51,980 nt of DNA from Candidatus Schekmanbacteria bacterium. GTDB taxonomy: Bacteria > CSSED10-310 > JACPHN01. Every line of letters begins with the position of its first letter. Position 1 is the first letter of the stretch. The position numbers and the translations under genes were made by a program. Where the stretch lies: NCBI GenBank assembly GCA_016188575.1, contig JACPHN010000088.1, forward strand, positions 1-51,980, in the 5' to 3' direction. Under the pieces are notes generated by a model. The model saw nothing but the letters and a program-made list of their open reading frames with translations. It was not told the DNA's origin and did no database searches. This document shows, piece by piece, positions 6,175-14,587 of the stretch.

Positions 6175-8868
6175 TCAGAGCACCCGCATGAGGGCGTCGA
6201 CGAGCGCCTTCTCTGAGTCCCGCGACTTGATGAGCACGCCTTGGGTCTGCACGGCGAGGGCGGGATCGAGCTCCTGACCGGTAAACACGACGACCGGAAT
6301 GGGCGGCTTGGCCGCCTGGATCGCAGGAAACAACGCCAGACCGGAGCCGTCGGGTAGACCAACATCGAGAATCACGGCGTCAAAGTGCTCGCGCGCGAGC
6401 CGCCACCGGGCGTCGGCGAGGGTCGCGGCGTGATCGATCCGGATCTCACCACCGGCAAGCGCGGTGACGACGCGAACAATATCTTCATCGTCCTCGACGT
6501 GAAGAACGCACGGTCTCGCGCCGGGATTGGCTCGCGTCGCGCGCCGCAGGGCAGCGAGGAGCCGCTCGCTATCTAGCGGCTCCGTAAGCCAGTCAACGAC
6601 GCCGGTCGAGCTCCAACAGGCGTCCTCGCCGCCCTCGCCTGGACCGGCTGAAATCACGACGATTGGCAAGAACCGGTGCTGCTTGTCGGCGCGCAGCGCC
6701 TGCAGAAGAGACATCCCCTCTCGGTCCGCCGCGCCGAGCTCGACGATCAGGGCGTCAAAGTGCGCCGCGTTCAGTTGCTGGCATGCCGCCGAAGCAGATT
6801 GCGCATGCTCGACCCGAAATCCTGCCCGCGACAGCGTCATGCGAACAGCGCTGGTCTGCGTGGCCTGGCTTCCGCATACGAGAACCAGGCGTCCGGACGC
6901 TGCGGCCACTGGGGTGGTTTCCCGCTCTTCCACGCGCTCCTGAGGGAGCTCGAAATGAAACGTCGTGCCGACCCCCAGTTCCGTCTCGAAACCCAATCGC
7001 CCACCCATGTGCTCAATGAGCGCGCGACTGATGCTCAGCCCCAGGCCCGTTCCTCCCTTCCTGCGCGTATCGGACGAATCGGCCTGCGCGAAACGCTCGA
7101 AGACTCTCGGACGGAAGCTTTCGGGGATTCCTTCGCCGTGATCGCGAACGCTGACCCGCACAACACCATCGGAGATTTCCATCAGGATCTCAACGGGGAC
7201 GCCGGGGGGCGAGAACTTCGCCGCGTTCGAAAGGAGATTATCCATCACCTGGGTGAGGCGATCCGCATCGGCGTGCACGCGCACGCCAGCGATCGCGGCG
7301 CGGAGCTCGTACCCGACTGCAAATTTCTCGGCATAGCCGCAGTTTGCGGCAATCGAACGTTCGATGACGGGCAAGAGCTCGATGGAGTCGAGCCTGAGCT
7401 CGGTCTTGCCGGACTCGAGTTTCTCGATGTCGAGGATGTCATTGATCAAGCGCACCAGGCGGTCGCTGTTATGCGCGGCGATCTCCAGCATTGAGCGCAG
7501 GTGCTCGGGTACCTCACCCACGGCACCTCCGATGATCAACCCCAGCGAGCCGCGGATCGAAGTGAGCGGCGTGCGAAGCTCGTGGCTTACCGTCGAGACG
7601 AACTCGCTCTTGAGCGCCTCGACGCGTTTGCGCTCGGTGATGTCGCGCAGGTGCGTCAGGTATCCCAGAAACTCACCACTCGCGTCCCGTATTATGGCCC
7701 CCACGGCTTCCCCTGGGAAGCACAGGCCATTCTTCCGCCGGTAGGTGAGCTCGAATGGCTCCCAGCTCGCTTCGGCGTCAAGGTTGTACCGCTGGACACC
7801 CTGGCGCTCGAACTCGGCCTTGTCTGCGTAAAGAAGCGAGGTCTCTTGACCCAGCAGCTCGTGGGGCTCGTACCCGAATACGCGCAAGGTCGCGGGGTTG
7901 ACCATCACGATTCGCCGTTGGGCGTTCGCGAGAAAAGTGGGGTCCACGAGGCCATGGAAGACCGCCTCGAGCAGCGCCTTTTGTCGCCCGATTTCGCGGC
8001 GGCTTTGCAGCTCCGGCCCGACGTTTCGCAGAAAGCTCAGCGTGGATCCGGATTGGTCATGAGCAGGAGCTTTTTGACGTACGGTGCGCTCGAGCTCGAC
8101 TCGCTCGCCGCCCTTGGACAGAAACGTCACCCCGAGGTCGGGCGACCGCCCCACGGCGTCGCCCAATCCAAGGAGACCCGCGGCATGCTGCCGGCATTCC
8201 GGGGCAATGACGTCGAAAATCGACAAGAACGCGAGATCCGCGTCGTGGAAGCCGAGAGTTTCGCGCCAGGCCCGGTTGACGTATTCGAACCGTCCGTCAG
8301 GACCGATTCGTTGAATGAGGTCGGAGGTATTGTCAAGAATGTCATCCCGGACGGCTTTCAGTCTGGCTAGCTCGTGGAGCTGGTTCCGCAGCTCGATTTG
8401 CCTCATGACTTGACGCGCAAGCAGCATCAGCATCTCAGCCTGGGCAGGCGTGAGAGCACCGGGGCAGTGGTCGGCCACGCACAGCGTTCCCAGGACGAAG
8501 CCGTTGGGGGTCACGAGAGGCGCGCCCGCATAAAAACGGATTGCTGGTGCTCCAGTCACGAGCGGGTTGTCGAAGAAACGGCTGTCCCGCGTCGCGTCGG
8601 GTACGATCAAGAGCTCGCCGGAGGCAACGACATGGCCGCAGAACGATATCTCGCGCGGCGTTTCCGTCGCATCAATGCCGACATGTGACTTGAACCACTG
8701 CCGGTGCGACTCGACCAGTGAGACGAGGGCAATTGGCACGCTGCAGATGTGGGCGGCAATCCGCGCCAATTCGTCGAAGGTCGCTTCAGGAGACGAATCG
8801 ATGATGCCGTAGCCACGCAGCGCCACCAATCGGTCTTGTTCGCACGCTGGAATCGCCGGCTCCTTCAT
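6175..8868 (-). CDS. Hybrid sensor histidine kinase, GAF-PAS-PAS-HisKA-HATPase-REC-REC
   Basis: An 897-residue cytoplasmic kinase with no membrane segment. Domains in order: GAF at about 20-165; PAS at about 168-290; PAS at about 296-410 ending in the linker GYLTHLRDITERKRVEAL; HisKA at about 418-480 with the phospho-acceptor H429 in STVSHELRTPLTS; HATPase with N-box DNLLSNAAKFS, DHGEGIP and GGTGLGLSIS; then two receivers. The first receiver (about 660-775) is degenerate, with glutamate E710 where the phospho-aspartate should be. The second (about 785-897) keeps D835 in VILDVGLPDG. Its start overlaps the stop of the GGDEF gene by four bases (ATGA), with GAGG upstream. It probably feeds phosphate into the relay encoded just upstream. 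The GAF domain may sense a small molecule, light or redox; the signal is not evident. Confidence 0.9.
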   Translation of the reverse strand: MKEPAIPACEQDRLVALRGYGIIDSSPEATFDELARIAAHICSVPIALVSLVESHRQWFKSHVGIDATETPREISFCGHVVASGELLIVPDATRDSRFFDNPLVTGAPAIRFYAGAPLVTPNGFVLGTLCVADHCPGALTPAQAEMLMLLARQVMRQIELRNQLHELARLKAVRDDILDNTSDLIQRIGPDGRFEYVNRAWRETLGFHDADLAFLSIFDVIAPECRQHAAGLLGLGDAVGRSPDLGVTFLSKGGERVELERTVRQKAPAHDQSGSTLSFLRNVGPELQSRREIGRQKALLEAVFHGLVDPTFLANAQRRIVMVNPATLRVFGYEPHELLGQETSLLYADKAEFERQGVQRYNLDAEASWEPFELTYRRKNGLCFPGEAVGAIIRDASGEFLGYLTHLRDITERKRVEALKSEFVSTVSHELRTPLTSIRGSLGLIIGGAVGEVPEHLRSMLEIAAHNSDRLVRLINDILDIEKLESGKTELRLDSIELLPVIERSIAANCGYAEKFAVGYELRAAIAGVRVHADADRLTQVMDNLLSNAAKFSPPGVPVEILMEISDGVVRVSVRDHGEGIPESFRPRVFERFAQADSSDTRRKGGTGLGLSISRALIEHMGGRLGFETELGVGTTFHFELPQERVEERETTPVAAASGRLVLVCGSQATQTSAVRMTLSRAGFRVEHAQSASAACQQLNAAHFDALIVELGAADREGMSLLQALRADKQHRFLPIVVISAGPGEGGEDACWSSTGVVDWLTEPLDSERLLAALRRATRANPGARPCVLHVEDDEDIVRVVTALAGGEIRIDHAATLADARWRLAREHFDAVILDVGLPDGSGLALFPAIQAAKPPIPVVVFTGQELDPALAVQTQGVLIKSRDSEKALVDALMRVL

Positions 8869-10946
8869 CCGTTTTCCTCGATTTCGCTGGACGATACCAG
8901 GATCCGCGAGCGGCCGGCGCGTTTCGCGTGGTACAGGCGGCGGTCCGCGACCTCCAAGACCGCGGACAGGCCTTTGCCCTCCGCCGGGAACGCGGCGATG
9001 CCGGCGCTGAAGCTCGCCCGGAACGTCTCGCCCTCTTCGGACTGAAAAGGAAAACTGCGGAATTCGTCAAGAATTCGGTCCAAGGAGCGCTTGGCCGCTT
9101 CGGCAGGCGTGTCTCCGTACGCGATGACTATCTCCTCTCCACCCCAGCGGCACGCGGCATCTTCCGTCCTAAGGCGCATCTTGAGCAGCTTTCCCAGAGT
9201 GGCAAGCACCCGGTCGCCGCAGAAATGCCCGTATGCGTCGTTGACCCGCTTGAAGTGGTCGACGTCGAGAAGTGCGAAGGCGATTTCGGAGCGGCGCCGC
9301 ACCGCGTCGGCCATGCGGGCCAGGATGACCGGCTGGAACGTGCTTCGCAGTGCGAGTCCCGTGAGCGAGTCGTGTCGTCTATGCTCGCCGCAGACCCGCG
9401 CCCGCTCAAGCCTGGCGCGGATACGCCCGAGCAGCTCCTCCTTGACGATCGGCTTCAGCACGTAGTCGTCAGCGCCAGCATCGTATGCGGCTTTCCGAAA
9501 CGTGGAGTCGGTGCCCGCCGTGATCAGCACGATCGGAATCTCGCTCCACTCGAGCTGAGATCGCACGATGCGGCAGAGATCGAAGCCGCTGATTCCGGGC
9601 ATGATGATGTCGGAAATGACGATGTCGGGGCGTTCCCGCTCCAGAGTAGCGAAGATCTCGGTCGGCTCGTTGAGGTGAACCGAGTCTATGCCGCTGCCGG
9701 TGAGCTCCTGGCTCAAGAACCCGGCGAAATCGGCGTCGTCCTCGACGATGAGCGCTTTCGGGCGCGCCTGGCGGGACTTGATCATCAGGCGATCGATTAC
9801 CTGGGCGTACTGCTCGGGGTCGGACGACTGCACGAGGAAAAGATCCGCTTCGGCTTCGACGGCAAGCAGGCGTGTTCTCAGGTCGTCCGTATCCGCGATG
9901 AAGGCGACCCCCATGCGGTTGCACCCGATCCGGGATCGTATCGACGCGGCGAGCCGGTAGGGATTGCCGCCGTCGGGGAGAGACGTGGAAATGAGCGCCG
10001 CGTCTATCTGCTGGTTGCGCGTGCCCGCCAGCGCTTGTGCCTCATCCGCGAAGGCGCGCACGGCGAAGAGGTGCTTTTCGCCGATTCGGGCAATTTGGCC
10101 AAGGAGCTGCGGATCGGCGTGCACGATCAGAGCGGTCCCGTTGGCAAGACGCCGGTCCTGATCCCCGCTCTCCACCTGCCCATCCCGCAGCGTCGGGGCT
10201 GCGAGCTTTTCTTCCGCTTCCGCAAGGACGGCTTCAATCGTCTCGTAGAAGCGCTCCGTGCGCAGCTCCGGCTCGACTTCTGACTCCGCCATCAGAGATT
10301 CGATGCGACCGAGGTTGGCGCTCACCTCGGGATACCCGCATGTCCCCGAAGTTCCGTGGAGCTTGTGAGCCAGAAACCGCACGTTGCTCGCCGCTGCTTT
10401 GCGACGTTCCTTGCTCGCGGCAGCTTCACGCACCTCCTTTCGCAGCGCGCCGAGCTGGTCGCGGAGCTTTTGGACGTAGGCCAGGCGCAAATCCTCGAGC
10501 TCGGTTGCCAGAGCGCTTTCGCCGGCCCACTCCGGTTGATTATTGCGCGCACCCGTCTCTCCGCGACCGCCGTCCGACTGCAGCAGGGACTCGATTTGGG
10601 CGACAAGCTCGGTGGCGATGAGCGGCTTGCGAAGAACGAGACTCACCCTCAAGTCATCGACGAGGCGCCGGTGGGTGAGCTTGTCGTGGAACCCCCGAAA
10701 GGCAGACACGAAGATTCGCCTTGTCTTCGATTCTGACTGGGCGATTTCGGCAAGGAGGTCCAGGCCATTGCCGTCCGGAAGCAGGCCGTCGACGATGACC
10801 AGATCGATCTGGCGCGCGGCGAGCTCGGCGCGCGCCTCGGAAATGCGGCGCGCCTCGTAAAGGCGCCATCCCCTTGACGCGAAAACCGCCCGCAGCAGAC
10901 GCCGAAATGCCGCGTCGTCATCGACGACGAGAATCGAGCTTACCAT
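8865..10946 (-). CDS. Multi-receiver diguanylate cyclase, REC-Hpt-pseudoREC-REC-GGDEF
   Basis: A 693-residue protein. REC1 (about 1-125) has D53 in LVIVDGLLPDG. An Hpt domain (about 165-245) has H194 in AHKLHGTSG. A third domain (about 268-390) has receiver layout but serine in place of the aspartate (AALISTSLPDG). REC2 (about 397-515) has D446 in IVISDIIMPG. GGDEF (about 525-685) has an intact GGEEI signature and the inhibitory I-site RTED five residues before it, so it should make cyclic di-GMP with product inhibition. Aspartate, histidine and aspartate on one chain can run a full phosphorelay. I chose the ATG at 10946 over the GTG at 10961 because AGTGAGG lies nine bases before it. It overlaps the downstream kinase start by four bases. 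Confidence 0.88.
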   Translation of the reverse strand: MVSSILVVDDDAAFRRLLRAVFASRGWRLYEARRISEARAELAARQIDLVIVDGLLPDGNGLDLLAEIAQSESKTRRIFVSAFRGFHDKLTHRRLVDDLRVSLVLRKPLIATELVAQIESLLQSDGGRGETGARNNQPEWAGESALATELEDLRLAYVQKLRDQLGALRKEVREAAASKERRKAAASNVRFLAHKLHGTSGTCGYPEVSANLGRIESLMAESEVEPELRTERFYETIEAVLAEAEEKLAAPTLRDGQVESGDQDRRLANGTALIVHADPQLLGQIARIGEKHLFAVRAFADEAQALAGTRNQQIDAALISTSLPDGGNPYRLAASIRSRIGCNRMGVAFIADTDDLRTRLLAVEAEADLFLVQSSDPEQYAQVIDRLMIKSRQARPKALIVEDDADFAGFLSQELTGSGIDSVHLNEPTEIFATLERERPDIVISDIIMPGISGFDLCRIVRSQLEWSEIPIVLITAGTDSTFRKAAYDAGADDYVLKPIVKEELLGRIRARLERARVCGEHRRHDSLTGLALRSTFQPVILARMADAVRRRSEIAFALLDVDHFKRVNDAYGHFCGDRVLATLGKLLKMRLRTEDAACRWGGEEIVIAYGDTPAEAAKRSLDRILDEFRSFPFQSEEGETFRASFSAGIAAFPAEGKGLSAVLEVADRRLYHAKRAGRSRILVSSSEIEENG

Positions 10947-10950
10947 CAAG

Positions 10951-11361
10951 TCATGCCTCACTTTCTCTACGCGGCTGCCGTTCGGTGCGGCACGTCAGAA
11001 GGTCTCGGATCGCTTCCGGCAGCGCCATAGGGTCGAATGGCTTGGTGAGGACACCTGCTCCCCCGAGACTCTCGAGGCGGTGGACTTCGTGGCGCTGCGC
11101 CTTGGCCGTCAGGAAGATCACGGGAATGTGGCGAGTCGCATCATGGGCGCGAAGCTCAGCAAGCGTGGTGGGACCGTCCATTCCCGGCATCATCACATCC
11201 AGAACGATGAGATCCGGGGTTTCGGCCCGAGCCTGCGCGATGGCTTCGCGGCCTGAAGCCGCCGTCCACACCCTCCAACCGCCGACGTTCGCCAGGCTTG
11301 TCTTGCCGATCGCGCGGATGTCTTCGTCATCATCCACAAGTAGCACCGAGCTGATATTCAT
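10951..11361 (-). CDS. Single-domain response regulator (CheY-like receiver)
   Basis: A 136-residue lone receiver: acidic pocket VLLVDDDEDIR, phospho-aspartate in LIVLDVMMPGMDGP, threonine in VIFLTAK and lysine in LTKPFDP. All residues needed for phosphorylation are present and there is no output domain. The ATG at 11361 follows GGGAGG by five bases; an upstream in-frame GTG at 11364 is less likely. Its stop lies four bases before the start of the REC-Hpt-GGDEF gene, so the three genes form one unit. It probably acts as a shuttle or sink in the phosphorelay. Confidence 0.88.
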   Translation of the reverse strand: MNISSVLLVDDDEDIRAIGKTSLANVGGWRVWTAASGREAIAQARAETPDLIVLDVMMPGMDGPTTLAELRAHDATRHIPVIFLTAKAQRHEVHRLESLGGAGVLTKPFDPMALPEAIRDLLTCRTERQPRRESEA

Positions 11362-11391
11362 CACAACCTCCCTGGGCGCTCCGGGTTCGGG

Positions 11392-12360
11392 CTACAACCC
11401 TCCGTTGCGAGTCACCTCACCTGTTTTCGCGATGCTCTCCATGAACAGGTCTTCGAGGGAGCGCGCGCACGGGCCAAGGCCCGAGATGACCAGCCCGCGC
11501 TGCCGCAACGCGTCGATGGCGCGATTCGCCGCGGCCACTCCGCCACTTTCCAGAACGAGCCGCCGCGGGTCCTCCGCCAACGTGACGGCCGCACCGATAT
11601 TCTCCGCGAGCGCAGCGGGGTCGCCGAAGTCGCCGTCAGCGGCGATCCAGTAACGCTGGCTGTCCCGCAGCGTGGAAATGGGCGCCGTCGCCAGCACCTT
11701 CCCCTTGTTGAGGATGGCGACGCGATCGCATACCTGCTCGACGACTTCGAGCTCGTGGGAATTCAGAAACACGGTCTTCCCCTGCGCGCGCAGCCGTCGA
11801 AGGAGCTCACGAAACTCGCGCCTGCCGACGGGGTCGAGGCCGTGGACGGGCTCGTCCAGGAAAAGCACCTCCGGATCGGCCAGAATGGCCTGGGCAAGCG
11901 ATGCTCGCTGGAGCATGCCCTTGGAGAACGTGTCGAGTCGGTTGCGGGCCACGGAGCTCAGCCCGACGGTATCAATCGTCCGCCGCACCGCTTCTGCGAG
12001 CACGGCGCCGCGCAGGCCGGACAAGCCGCCAAACATCCTCAGCATTTCCTCCAGACGCAGGTAGGTGGGGAGCAGCATGCGCTCGGGCATGTAACCGGTG
12101 CGCCGCTTGAGCGCCGGGTTGTCGGGCGCCATGCCGAGAATCCGCACCGAACCCTTGTCCGGCCGCATCAACCCGAGCAGGATCTTGACCGTGGTCGTCT
12201 TGCCCGCCCCGTTTGGGCCGAGAAATCCGAAGATCTCCGCCCGGTTGACCGTAAGGTCGATGCCGGACACGGCACGGATTCGCTCGCGGCGGTGCCAGAC
12301 GCGATAGCTGCGCTCGAGATCGCGGACCTCGATACAGGGAGCGATGCCGGTGGCAGACAT
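11392..12360 (-). CDS. ABC transporter ATP-binding protein (exporter type)
   Basis: A 322-residue nucleotide-binding subunit of the CcmA/NatA class. It has Walker A GPNGAGKTT, a signature loop DTFSKGMLQR, Walker B EVLFLDEP followed by VHGLDPVGRREF (D-loop), and the switch histidine in FLNSHELEVVEQ. The last 80 residues are the C-terminal extension usual for ABC-2 exporter ATPases. The ATG at 12360 overlaps the stop of the upstream gene and follows AGGAG, so the protein is translationally coupled to the M16-permease fusion and is almost certainly its motor. Thirty bases separate its stop from the start of the receiver gene downstream, so the signalling genes may be co-transcribed. Confidence 0.9.
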   Translation of the reverse strand: MSATGIAPCIEVRDLERSYRVWHRRERIRAVSGIDLTVNRAEIFGFLGPNGAGKTTTVKILLGLMRPDKGSVRILGMAPDNPALKRRTGYMPERMLLPTYLRLEEMLRMFGGLSGLRGAVLAEAVRRTIDTVGLSSVARNRLDTFSKGMLQRASLAQAILADPEVLFLDEPVHGLDPVGRREFRELLRRLRAQGKTVFLNSHELEVVEQVCDRVAILNKGKVLATAPISTLRDSQRYWIAADGDFGDPAALAENIGAAVTLAEDPRRLVLESGGVAAANRAIDALRQRGLVISGLGPCARSLEDLFMESIAKTGEVTRNGGL

Positions 12361-12361
12361 G

Positions 12362-14482
12362 TCAGATGCTCCTGATCTCGAGGCGGGAAAAAGACCCGAT
12401 CCCGGCGGCGACGACGGCCGCCGTGAGCGCCACGAGGTGGACGACCGCATCCGCAGTCAGGATGCTCCCCGGATCGGCGCCGAGGACGAACGCGGCGGCC
12501 GCGGAGCGGATCTGGTCGTATTTGGGTAGCGCCCGATACAGTGCGCGCAACCCCGCCTGGCCCACCAGATCGTGAGCGAGCCGCTGGTACAGCTCCTGAG
12601 CCTGGAGTGACGCATTGCCGCCGAGGAAGGAAACGGCGGTCAGCGCCAGGGCGATTCCCGAGCGGCGCGTCAACAGGAAGAACCCCGCGTGTAGCCCCAA
12701 AACGCACGCGAGAATCAGGAGCAGCGCGGGCATGGCCAGCCACAGCCGCCAAGGGTTCGCGCGCACCACCGCGGAGAAGCTCAGATGAACCACCGCGAGC
12801 ACGGTGGCAATCGGCACCGCGCTCAACCCCACGGCAGCGGCGAGCCGTGCGGCCACGAGCTTTCCACGGCTCACCGGGCGAACGAGGTACAGCGTCGCGG
12901 CGCCTTCGTCCAGCCAGCGGCGCAGGCTGACGTGAACGGCGAGCACCAGCAATCCGGGAAGCAGCGCTCCCGCGACGAACAGAGTCGTGCTCAGGACCGC
13001 GCGCAACTCCCAGAGGTGTCGCCCCTGCCCCTGCACCGCGAGCACCGCGTGGTCGAGATTCAGAACGGTGCGGGCGACGTTGAGCAGGTCTTCCGGAGTC
13101 GCCTGCGAGCGCCAGCGATAGACGTCCGCGAAGGCCTCCAGGGGTACTTCGACCAGCAGCGTCGTGGCGGCGACGCTCAATCCGGAGTTGCGCTCCTCGC
13201 TACCCAGGTTTCGGCGGGCGACGTCGAGCTCGGCGGCTGTGGGTGGCGCGCTGCGAGCATCCTCAATGACCGTAACGAGCGCCGATTCGAGCGCGTCGAA
13301 GGCGGCGAAACCGGCGCTGCTCGCGAGCGTCGCGCCAAGCAGGACGGCGGAGCTTTTGGCGTGACGGCCAGGAAAGTAGGGCCCCGTTTCGAGCTTGAAA
13401 CGCCGGTCCTTGTTCTTGGTGAAGCGATGCCCGAGCACCTCGAGCAGAAGATGCAGATGCACGCCGGCCGCAGAAGCCGGCGGCGGTCCGACGAAGCCTA
13501 GCCAGGCTCCGACCTGGTCCTGCGCCTCGATCGGCACCGGCACCACGGAAAACGCCGCCGGAACCGTGAGCGCCTGGGCGATGGGCGCAAGGACGGCGCT
13601 GTCCTGCCGGCGAGGCACGCCCGCGAAGGCACCGGCCACGCGGGCGTGGACCGCATCGCTCGCGAGACCGGACGCCACGATTACGGTCGTGGCCTCCGGG
13701 ACGTAGTGACGGTCATGGAAGGCGGCGGCCGCCGCGGGCTCGGTGTCCGCGACCGTCTGGGCAAATCCTGACGGCCCCCAGCTCGGCGGTGCCTGTCCGA
13801 AGAGGCGCGTAAGCAGCACCTCGGACGCTCGCCCGCCGCGATAGGCCGCGTCGGGAAGGTGTGCCCCCAGCCCGATACGGACCTCTTCACCGACGACGAG
13901 CCGCTCCATCGCGAAGCGCTCGAACGAATCGAAAGACGGCGATAGGACCGCCTGCGCCAGCGCATCCAGCAGGTCGCTCAGCTCGGTATCGCGCACACCG
14001 CGGACAAAATAGGTGGTTGCGTGGAGTCCTGTGGCGCCGTTGAAGAACATGCCCCGCGACCGCAGCCACGCGTCGAGCGTCGAACCGTCGCGCAGCACCG
14101 TTGCCGAGATCACCAGGTGCTCGAGTAGATGCGCCAGCCCGGCCTCGCGCCGCTGCTCGTCGGCGCTCCCCACGGCGACGTGTACCGCGACGTCGACAAA
14201 CTCACCGAGACGCGGGTCCTCGATGGCGCACGCCCTCACACCATTCGCAAGTACGCGACGAGCGAGCTTGGGGACGTCATGCTGGGAAACCGCCCGGGGC
14301 GAAGCCGCGGCCGTGGCGCCCATGTACAGGGCGGCGAGCACGCCGGCAAACACGAGGGTGAGCAGCCTCCCCAGGACTGCATTGGCATGCGGCGAGACCG
14401 CCAGGAGGTCACTGGGCGCCGGCCGAACAGAAGTTACCCTCCCGAAAACAGGACGACAATCCCAACCGTGAGAGAATTTCAT
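12362..14482 (-). CDS. M16 zinc peptidase fused to ABC-2 type permease
   Basis: A 706-residue protein joining two functions. Near residues 35-60 is a hydrophobic segment (LGRLLTLVFAGVLAALYMG). Residues about 70-490 are an M16 (insulinase/PqqF-like) peptidase pair: HLLEH gives H118, E121 and H122, and E199 follows after the expected 76 residues, so the zinc site is complete. From about 495 to the end are about five membrane helices of an ABC-2 permease, with the coupling segment RRWLDEGAATLYLVRPVSR after the first. If the N-terminal segment stays as TM1, the peptidase occupies the periplasmic TM1-TM2 loop where ABC-2 permeases often carry large insertions. The ATPase gene overlaps its end. The ATG at 14482 lies past the hairpin at 14517-14546; a longer frame back to 14542 would run through it. 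The substrate is probably an exported peptide; no precursor gene is seen. Confidence 0.8.
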   Translation of the reverse strand: MKFSHGWDCRPVFGRVTSVRPAPSDLLAVSPHANAVLGRLLTLVFAGVLAALYMGATAAASPRAVSQHDVPKLARRVLANGVRACAIEDPRLGEFVDVAVHVAVGSADEQRREAGLAHLLEHLVISATVLRDGSTLDAWLRSRGMFFNGATGLHATTYFVRGVRDTELSDLLDALAQAVLSPSFDSFERFAMERLVVGEEVRIGLGAHLPDAAYRGGRASEVLLTRLFGQAPPSWGPSGFAQTVADTEPAAAAAFHDRHYVPEATTVIVASGLASDAVHARVAGAFAGVPRRQDSAVLAPIAQALTVPAAFSVVPVPIEAQDQVGAWLGFVGPPPASAAGVHLHLLLEVLGHRFTKNKDRRFKLETGPYFPGRHAKSSAVLLGATLASSAGFAAFDALESALVTVIEDARSAPPTAAELDVARRNLGSEERNSGLSVAATTLLVEVPLEAFADVYRWRSQATPEDLLNVARTVLNLDHAVLAVQGQGRHLWELRAVLSTTLFVAGALLPGLLVLAVHVSLRRWLDEGAATLYLVRPVSRGKLVAARLAAAVGLSAVPIATVLAVVHLSFSAVVRANPWRLWLAMPALLLILACVLGLHAGFFLLTRRSGIALALTAVSFLGGNASLQAQELYQRLAHDLVGQAGLRALYRALPKYDQIRSAAAAFVLGADPGSILTADAVVHLVALTAAVVAAGIGSFSRLEIRSI

Positions 14483-14516
14483 GCTTGCGTCCACCGTGAC
14501 CGAGAGCGCAACCAAC

Positions 14517-14546
14517 ATGGATGCCGGCCCAGAGGCCGGCATCCAT
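14517..14546 (-). terminator. Strong hairpin between the DUF35 and M16-permease genes
   Basis: A perfect 13-base stem (arms ATGGATGCCGGCC and GGCCGGCATCCAT) with loop CAGA. It lies downstream of the DUF35-SCP2 gene on the minus strand and just upstream of the next start. There is no T-run, so it may be an attenuating or RNA-stabilising structure, or a factor-dependent terminator. Confidence 0.6.
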
Positions 14547-14587
14547 ATTGGTCACTCCTGAGAATAGCCCGATCGTCGCCGCGCTGT

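Noticed and set aside
8928-10283. Plus-strand open frame of 451 codons
   Set aside because: Antisense to the GGDEF protein; no motif and shadow-type composition.
11392-14482. Complete lantibiotic or sactipeptide biosynthetic cluster
   Set aside because: The exporter and peptidase are present, but no radical SAM, cyclase or short precursor gene is seen nearby.
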